From positions 1-8,264 of the forward strand of contig WQVB01000049.1 in NCBI GenBank assembly GCA_009781815.1: a stretch of DNA of 8,264 nucleotides. The letters run 5' to 3'. The notes beneath the pieces are model-generated. The model saw only the letters and a list, made by a program, of their open reading frames with translations, had not been told where the DNA came from and made no database searches. This DNA comes from Defluviitaleaceae bacterium (GTDB lineage Bacteria > Bacillota > Clostridia > Lachnospirales > WRAX01). The position numbers were made by a program, and so were the translations under genes. Shown one piece after another: positions 1-5,600 of the stretch. Position 1 is the first letter of the stretch. Each line of letters opens with the position of its first letter.

Positions 1-304
1 CTGTGGTGTCTATAAAATGCTTTATTTGAGATGCCATCGCCCCAAAACGAACGGGGGTAGAGAACAATATGGCATCTGCCCACACCAAATCATCAAGGCT
101 GGCTACGGGTATGTCTCCCTCTGCCTCTACCAGCTGCCTGTAGGCATCATGAGTGTTTACGGATGGGGGCTTTACCGCCTCTTCAACCTTTACCATACGC
201 ACCTCTATGCCGTCTTCCGTTGTGCCTGCACATGCTTGCTTTGCAAGTTTATAGTTTGCCCCTGTCATGCTATAATAAACTATCAACAATTTTGCTTTAC
301 CCAA
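1..304 (-). CDS. WrbA/flavodoxin-like NAD(P)H:quinone oxidoreductase, N-terminal 101 residues (partial)
   Basis: The complement of 304-1 reads as an open frame that leaves the left edge. The product begins (L/M)GKAKLLIVYYSMTGAN, a beta strand followed by an FMN-phosphate loop (S12-M-T-G-A-N17) of flavodoxin type. It later has WADAILFSTPVRFG (residues 75-88) and a segment ending QIKHFIDTT (93-101). This matches the order in WrbA proteins, which have YYS...G near the start and a TPTRFG flavin-binding motif before a FLDQTG-like segment. WrbA-family enzymes are cytosolic flavoproteins that reduce quinones by two electrons; family length is about 200 residues, so roughly half is seen. I chose the TTG at 304 because GAGG (316-313) lies 8 nt upstream, the protein then starts just before the first beta strand, and no ATG lies between it and the in-frame stop at 352-350. 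A palindromic putative operator sits just upstream. WrbA itself versus another flavodoxin-fold reductase cannot be settled from this half. Confidence 0.82.
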   Translation of the reverse strand, partial: MGKAKLLIVYYSMTGANYKLAKQACAGTTEDGIEVRMVKVEEAVKPPSVNTHDAYRQLVEAEGDIPVASLDDLVWADAILFSTPVRFGAMASQIKHFIDTT

Positions 305-323
305 TTTAGTCGCCTCTTTTCTA

Positions 324-343
324 AAGTTATTTGCAAATAACTT
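324..343. promoter_or_regulatory. Perfect 20-bp palindrome, putative operator of the flavoprotein gene
   Basis: AAGTTATTTGCAAATAACTT is identical to its own reverse complement over 20 bases with no spacer. It lies between the probable promoter zone and the Shine-Dalgarno of the minus-strand flavoprotein gene, 20 bases upstream of its TTG start. A CATAAT hexamer (minus strand, 366-361) could be its -10 element, which would put the palindrome just downstream of the transcription start, a common place for repressor binding. Quinone reductases of this type are often controlled by MarR- or HxlR-type dimeric repressors that bind such dyads; that link is inference. As RNA it could also form a hairpin, but there is no loop and no U-run, so a terminator is unlikely. 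Confidence 0.5.
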
Positions 344-411
344 ACCCTCTTATGGCAAAAATTATGCAATCTTTATTTTCAAAATATTCCTCTAAAAATC
401 ACATTACGGTT

Positions 412-441
412 TTGAAATTTTAGCAGAATATATACTGTATA
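412..441 (+). promoter_or_regulatory. Possible vegetative-type promoter for the sigma gene pair
   Basis: TTGAAA at 412-417 is followed after 18 bases by TGTATA at 436-441, inside a very A+T-rich stretch. An alternative -10 is TATACT at 431-436, but its 13-base spacing is too short. The fit to the housekeeping consensus is only moderate, and AT-rich DNA gives chance matches. This is the only promoter-like pair I see close upstream of the gene at 466. Confidence 0.33.
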
Positions 442-465
442 AGGCAGAAACGGAGAGATGGATAT

Positions 466-834
466 ATGACCTATGAAAAAAATCAAAATATATATGCAGA
501 AACTTTGTCAAAGAGCATTTCTATGCCCCAAATCCCAAGGGTTTTGATTGAAAATGAATTGATTCGTGAAGTGTTGCATGCCTCTATAGATGAGTTTAAC
601 TTTGAAGAACAAAGCGTTATTTTTTTATATTGTTTTGTAGGGTTGACGATTTGCGAAATTGTAAATATAGAAGAATTATCTATTGCATATGTGTCTAGTG
701 TTTTGGTATTATACTCTGAGAGATTGAGATTTAAACTTACGATTTTTCAAAAGGCTATAGATTGCAGCAAGTCAGCCTTAGTGCCTATTGAAGAGTTGTT
801 TAACAAACTAGAATGGCGGTGCAATCATGTCTAA
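466..834 (+). CDS. Small sigma-region-4-like protein (orphan sigma-4 domain)
   Basis: The product has 122 residues. GGAGAG (452-457) lies 8 nt before the ATG; the ATG at 458 is excluded because it meets TGA after three codons. Residues 45-92 read like a sigma-70 region 4: an 'EEQSVIFLYCFVGLT' helix followed by an EI...LS...V.S.L..YSERLRFKL helix-turn-helix pattern. This stretch aligns without gaps, over 48 residues, to residues 139-186 of the downstream sigma factor, sharing for example I, L, Y, V, E and I within the first 22 positions. No region 2 precedes it: residues 1-40 are too short and do not resemble one. It therefore probably cannot act as a sigma factor alone. Its end overlaps the next gene by 8 bases (ATGTCTAA), so the two are likely co-translated and may work together. 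It is visibly more A+T-rich than the genes after it. Alternatives are a regulatory DNA-binding protein or a decaying sigma fragment; the clean start and coupling argue against decay. Confidence 0.75.
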   Translation: MTYEKNQNIYAETLSKSISMPQIPRVLIENELIREVLHASIDEFNFEEQSVIFLYCFVGLTICEIVNIEELSIAYVSSVLVLYSERLRFKLTIFQKAIDCSKSALVPIEELFNKLEWRCNHV

Positions 835-2197
835 AAACAAAAACAATATAGACTTTAATGCCTTGTTAGAGAGGTATAAAAAAGGCGACAAGCTGGCTTT
901 TGATGAAATTTATAAGCATTGCTATGGGCATATAGCTTTTTTATGCTCTAAACTGTGTAGAAACAAAGAAGACGCAGAAGAAGCCCTGCAAGACACCTTT
1001 ATGGCGGCCTTTAAAAAAATCGACGAGATAAGAGGGGAGACCCTTTTAGCTTTTTTGAGAAAAATAGCCGCACGCAAGTGTTATGACAAGAACAAAAGCA
1101 ACATACGCATGGGCGGGCATATATCCCACTCTAGTGATGACATGCCTATGGAGATTGAAGACCTAGACGAAGATTTTTTGCCAGAAAAGTATGTGCAAAA
1201 CAAAGAAAGCCGAAGAGAGCTTTTAGCCATAATAAGCAAGCTGCCGCCAAAGCAGCGTGAGATGATTTATTTATACTACTATGTGGATATGAACACGGAA
1301 GAGATAGCAAAGCTTCAAAAATGCCCCAGCGTTAACGTGAGGATGACATTGCACGCAGCTAGAAAGGCAATAAAACGAACAATAGAAGGCAGCGACAAGC
1401 CAAGCTTTGGCAAGTATGGGGTGGTTGTGGCTCTAGCCAGCGTGCTGCTTATTGAAGAGCAAGCCTTTGCTGCAAGCTACCCTACAGCTAGCATTGGTGC
1501 TTTTGGCGGTGGGTCTGCAAAAGTTGCGTCTACAGCGGCTATAGTTGTTGCGGCGGCGGTTGTTGTGGTTGGCGTTTCTGCCATATTTGCATATTTTGCA
1601 CTATCACCAAGTGGGGAGGCATATGAGGTTATAGACCCGCCCCCAGTTGTGATGACGCCTATTTTGGAAGATGAGCCAGAAGATGTTTTGGAAGAGGTAG
1701 TGGTTGAAGAGGAGGAGTATGTAAGCGAGGAGATTGTGGAAGATGACCCACAAGTTGAGGAGCGTGCCCCACACCCCCTGAAAGAAGAGGTAGAAGAAAA
1801 GCAGGAAAAAGAACCCTACGAAGCCCCGCAAGCCTATGAACCCTACGAGGAAGAAGGGGAGCCTGAACCCGAGCCTGAACCTGAGCAAGACCCAGAGCCT
1901 GAACCCGAGCCTATGGATAGAACACCAGACATTTTGACGGCTCTATCCGCCGCCACAAATAGGGCGGATGTTAACGGCATTATAAGCTATTACGGCTTTT
2001 CCTCCGTGTTTCAAATATGGTTTCACGCTAGCGAGACGTGGTTTTGGTTTTATGTGGTGGATGAGGGCAGCGGGGATATTTTAATAGGCATGTCGTCTCA
2101 AGAAGACGGCAGCGGGTGGCGTTTAAAGTTTGAGCATTTTAGAGATGCCACCATGCCTTTTGATGGCATAGACCTGCCCCGCTGGATGGACGCATAA
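827..2197 (+). CDS. ECF-type RNA polymerase sigma factor with C-terminal membrane anchor, Glu/Pro-rich stalk and extracytoplasmic domain
   Basis: The product has 456 residues, more than twice a normal ECF sigma factor (about 160-200). Residues 10-90 form region 2: a core-binding helix with DAEEALQDTFMAAFKKIDEI (49-68), then a -10-reading segment LLAFLRKIAARKCYD (73-87). An acidic linker (104-128) leads to region 4 at 130-187, with LPPKQREMIYLYYYVDMNTEEIA and a basic recognition helix VRMTLHAARKAIKRT. A hydrophobic stretch (198-209) is followed by a clear membrane segment at about 233-258 (Ala/Val-rich, GSAKVASTAAIVV to AIFAYFAL). Residues 277-362 are Glu/Pro-rich with EP repeats. Residues 363-456 form a compact domain with an aromatic cluster (IWFHASETWFWFYVV, 397-411), which I do not recognise. 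With one membrane pass the sigma part is cytoplasmic and the tail outside. The start overlaps the preceding stop by 8 bases and has only a weak Shine-Dalgarno, suggesting translational coupling. No separate anti-sigma gene is seen; the tail may hold that role (inference). Confidence 0.92.
   Translation: MSKNKNNIDFNALLERYKKGDKLAFDEIYKHCYGHIAFLCSKLCRNKEDAEEALQDTFMAAFKKIDEIRGETLLAFLRKIAARKCYDKNKSNIRMGGHISHSSDDMPMEIEDLDEDFLPEKYVQNKESRRELLAIISKLPPKQREMIYLYYYVDMNTEEIAKLQKCPSVNVRMTLHAARKAIKRTIEGSDKPSFGKYGVVVALASVLLIEEQAFAASYPTASIGAFGGGSAKVASTAAIVVAAAVVVVGVSAIFAYFALSPSGEAYEVIDPPPVVMTPILEDEPEDVLEEVVVEEEEYVSEEIVEDDPQVEERAPHPLKEEVEEKQEKEPYEAPQAYEPYEEEGEPEPEPEPEQDPEPEPEPMDRTPDILTALSAATNRADVNGIISYYGFSSVFQIWFHASETWFWFYVVDEGSGDILIGMSSQEDGSGWRLKFEHFRDATMPFDGIDLPRWMDA
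1859..1912 (+). repeat. In-frame 12-base Glu-Pro-Glu-Pro coding repeat
   Basis: Within the sigma gene, the unit GAGCCTGAACCY recurs, interrupted once by GAGCAAGACCCA, giving residues 345-362 (EPEPEPEPEQDPEPEPEP). Because the unit is a multiple of three, gain or loss of copies changes stalk length without shifting the frame. Pro/Glu repeats of this kind form extended, rod-like spacers, which fits a stalk that carries the C-terminal domain away from the membrane. Confidence 0.8.
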
Positions 2198-2264
2198 CAT
2201 AGCTTTTTTGGCAAAAACTATCTCTATAGATTATCGCCCGCTCCCACCTGCCGTCGTTAGGCTT

Positions 2265-2415
2265 GTAGCGAAATGCTCCTCACCCTCCTAGTCGTCATCC
2301 TGAGCTTGACTCAGGATCTATGTGGGATAGTGTACGCCTTAATTTAGAGCTGTGTCCTTCTCCAATTAGATCCTGAGTCAAACTCAGGATGACGTGAAGG
2401 TAACGGTTTCGCTAC
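2265..2415. repeat. REP-like inverted pair 1
   Basis: Two 27-base units lie in opposite orientation at 2293-2319 and 2368-2394 and differ at one base only (C or T in the loop). Each unit is itself a hairpin: ATCCTGAG, 5-base loop, CTCAGGAT (2297-2317 and 2370-2390), flanked by CGTC on one side. The 48 bases between them are not repeated. Outer 9-base arms GTAGCGAAA (2265-2273) and TTTCGCTAC (2407-2415) extend the symmetry. The whole resembles the paired palindromic (REP/BIME or small MITE-like) elements dispersed in many bacterial genomes. It lies downstream of the sigma gene stop, where it could protect or end that transcript. Confidence 0.8.
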
Positions 2416-2472
2416 GGGGTCTATCGCGTGATCACGTCATTCCGATTTGCTTTACAAAGTAGAGTAAACCGA

Positions 2473-2560
2473 CCGTCATCCTGAACTTGATTCAGGATCC
2501 CCCTCCTTCCTGATGCGATTAGGGAAGGAGGGGGATTGCGGGTCAAGCCCGCAATGACGG
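2473..2560. repeat. REP-like inverted pair 2, long hairpin
   Basis: A third unit (2474-2500, core ATCCTGAA-CTTGA-TTCAGGAT) faces a fourth, diverged unit (2533-2560, core ATTGCGGG-TCAAG-CCCGCAAT). The 7-base ends CCGTCAT and ATGACGG pair. The inner 14-base arms 2497-2510 and 2523-2536 are perfectly complementary around a 12-base loop (2511-2522). The stem changes relative to pair 1 are compensated on the other arm, so pairing is kept. Transcribed RNA could form one long imperfect hairpin, ending 81 bases before the surface-protein start. Confidence 0.8.
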
Positions 2561-2626
2561 TGGGCGGTAGGGGATGGGGCGGTGGTGATAATAACACCTT
2601 TAGAGTTTATATAGATACAACATATT

Positions 2627-2633
2627 GAAGGAG
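2627..2633 (+). promoter_or_regulatory. Strong ribosome binding site of the surface-protein gene
   Basis: GAAGGAG lies 8 bases before the ATG at 2642, close to ideal. It fixes this start over the internal ATG at codon 6 and leaves a full basic n-region on the signal peptide. Confidence 0.88.
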
Positions 2634-2641
2634 AATTTATA

Positions 2642-5600
2642 ATGAAAACAAAACAAATGGATTTTTTAAAACGCTTAGCATCTTTTGTGTTGGCGTTTAT
2701 CATGGTTTTTTCGGCTAGCCCTATTGTGCTGCAAGCATATGAGGACGATGGGGATTATGATGCATACCTAGACTATGGGTATGAGGAGGAAGAAGAAGAG
2801 GGCGATAGCGAAGAGAACCCAGAAGAGACCCTAGAAGAGACGCCATACATCAGCTTTACGCCATTTTCTAGCACGGTTAACGCTGCTATAAACGGCATAC
2901 CTTTTGGGCCTGGCTCTAGCATCTCCCTACCCCTCTTCCCTGCTACTTTTGACATGCCGCAAACTGTAGAGGTTAATGCGGATTTTAGCGATTTAATGTC
3001 GGGGGACGGGGTGCTTGTTTTTAGAATTGAAAACGGCTTGCACCTAGGCGGGGCGGATATTGTGCCTGGCCGCATACCAGGCACGGGGCCAAACTGGCAG
3101 TTTGATGTAAACCGCCTATCGCCTTTACAATATGCAGCCGTGTCAGATATAAGGTGGATACTTGATGAGCCCATTGTGCAAGATTTGACGGGCAACACCT
3201 TTCAACCAGCCAGCGGCACGCTTATTTATGTTTTAAGACCAGAAGCTGTTGTTAACCTTGGTATACAGGTGCGTTCGCAGTTTGCCTTTGCCATAACCCA
3301 TTCACCTGGGAGGACGCACACAAACGCTATAACAGTATCTACATTTGAGAACATAGGTATAACTGGAGCAAACCTTAACACTTTAACAAGTGCCGAGGTG
3401 CTTGGCTTGATAGATGCGGCAACGCCAACGGATGAAACAACGCTGGAAAGCTATATTTTGACTGGGCAAACCAGCCTTATACTTATTGGTTCTGGCGGAA
3501 ATAGAATTTTTTCAAGAGGTGAAGCGTGGACGACGAGCTTTGACATAAGGTCGCTTAACCACACTGGAGGCTCAACAACTGGTCGTATTTTGTTTGAAGA
3601 GATGGAGTTTACCGCAAGGTTTCATAGGGATTTGCAGGTTGAAGGTATACGCCCAGTCGGAACACAAATAACGGATGGAATAAATGTTCCTCTCACGGGT
3701 CCACAACCAATGCTAACATTTGACCCACCTGTGGTTGACCCTAGCAATTCAGATTTTTACTTACTATCGGTTAGGCTAGTGCAACCTTTTGCCACTGCCG
3801 TAAACTTGCAGTTTTATGGGACGATTGCCGCTGATGCACAACAAGGAGTTAGTCGCAATTTTACTATCCCACATGCCTATATAACCCCTTTAGCAGGTGC
3901 AACAAGTGGTCGCATGGCATTAAGCCAATGGGGTCAAACGGCTATTACTATACCATTTGACCCAGTTAACCGCCTTCAGGTTAACCCGTTTACCAGTGCT
4001 GCCGCCAATAACTTTTCGGCTATACCAAGCGATGCGGCACTTACGCAGCTGGGTGGCTTTTTAGTGAGTAATTCATTTTCTGAGCCTTTGACTAATCAAG
4101 CTATGCATATTGTTTTTGATTATCCTAATATTGGTGTGCGTGCATTAAGGCTTCCTGCGGGTAATGCGGGCATTTCAGATCTAGTAGCACAAACATCTGA
4201 AGGCAATACCATTATTATGAATAACCTGCCCATAAGCGGCACTAGGGTAACTTTCCCGTTTGTAAATATAAACCTTCACAATCAATTAGGTGATGATGAG
4301 TATGTAACGGAAGTATTTATTAGATTAGGCGGCATAGTTGCTGGTGGTGCGATGCATGGTGGTGAGCAAGGTAGCAATCTTCAGGATACACACACCTTAT
4401 TTGCGGGCAGGGTGCTAAACCCTGCCGCAGGCACCGACCTAGGGGCATATGGCGGCTTTAGAGCATATGCAACGGTGGGCGAGTTTGCTGGCGATCCTAA
4501 TGATATAGCCACTTGGGGCATAGTTGAGAACCCTTATGGCGTTGGCGAAAATGACCCTGAAAGGTTAAGAGACACCGCCACAAATATAATGCGTACATCT
4601 ACAAATGCTGTTACAAACTTTTCTTATGCAGTAACTGGCAATTTATCTGGCGGAACATTAGTTGGTGGTAACAATTTTAGTCGCTTGCATGTTCAATTTA
4701 ACTATTCTCATTGGGCGGCGGGCAACAATAGACCTTCTGCACTACGTGGGCATTATGTATATTTGCGTGCACCTCTAGGTGTTGTTGAAATTGACCCAAG
4801 CAATATAGTTGCAACATGGGCTGGCAACACATATAGGGTGGCTGATGGCACATTGGTGGTTGATGCACTGCCCCTTGCTGACACTGGCGGCCACCCCGTT
4901 TTTCGTATTGCTTTTCCTGATGTTATTTTAGGTGTTTGGAACGAGAACTTTGCTACCTACTCAAACTTGCGAGTATATTTTGATATACGTGCAAACGCCA
5001 CAGTACCAACTGGAAGCATACCTGCTAGTGAAGTGGCTATGATAGTGCCTATGAACCCAAACCTCGTTACAAACGCCCATACGGGAAGCTCCCCTGTTCG
5101 CATACCTAACTTTACCGACCACAGGGTAGGGGCAACCACTACCGTGGCGGTGGCAGGGGGCATCTTTAACACAACCCCTGCACCAGATTTGATTGTGTCT
5201 ACAAGCATGCGTGGCGGTGGGGTTGGTAGCGAGCATAGATATAGCTGGGTTACAAATGCACAGGTGCTAAACCTTGCCCCTAGCGACAATTTGCAGTATC
5301 TTTTGGAGTATGTAAACAACTCAGGCGGGGTGGGCAGCTTTGTGGCTTATATACCCGTGCCTAATGCAGGGGGCGTGGCTGCAAACCTAGCCAACCCCGA
5401 GATGGCAGATGTGCAAAGAGAGGCTTTTGGCTTTACTTTAAACTTGCTTAGCCACCCAGCGTCATTGCCAGCGGGGTTTGTTGTAACATATTCTTTACAG
5501 CCTCTATCTGCCGCTATAGACGGCACGGCCACTTTTCAACCTTGGGCCAGCGTTGAGGGCAACCGCCAGCAAATTAGGACTATAAGGGTTGAAAGCTCCC

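Larger units (their letters stand above)
2198..2641. other. 444-base intergenic region with REP-like repeats and the leader of the surface-protein gene
   Basis: No convincing gene is present on either strand; short open frames here run across the repeats and lack recognisable products. The left two thirds (about 2265-2560) are occupied by two sets of inverted repeats described separately. An additional 10-base palindrome, CGTGATCACG, lies at 2427-2436, followed by a degenerate CGTCATTCC that may be a remnant of another repeat unit. The right end (2561-2641) is G-rich, then A+T-rich. It contains GGTG/CACC arms around ATAATAA (2584-2598), a TATAGA hexamer (2610-2615) that could be a weak -10 element, and the strong ribosome binding site of the next gene. 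I see no convincing -35 element and no clear ECF-type promoter motif. Confidence 0.7.

Noticed and set aside
17..340. Plus-strand open frame of 107 codons
   Set aside because: It lies opposite the WrbA-like frame, which has clear family motifs; its own translation is rich in Cys, Tyr and His and resembles nothing, and it has no ribosome binding site.
1604..1888. Minus-strand open frame opposite the Glu/Pro-rich stalk
   Set aside because: Its Phe/Leu-rich translation is simply the complement of GAA/GAG codons; it has no independent support.
2199..2221. Possible terminator hairpin after the sigma gene stop
   Set aside because: The ATAG-T-run / A-run-CTAT stem has a mismatch, is almost all A-T and has no U-run after it; too weak to call.
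2265..2560. Direct CRISPR-like repeat array
   Set aside because: Units alternate in orientation, are self-complementary and have unequal spacers, which fits REP-like elements rather than a CRISPR array.
2476..2703. Minus-strand open frame across the second repeat pair
   Set aside because: It runs through the palindromic repeats and the signal-peptide region of the surface gene, and its product has no recognisable features.
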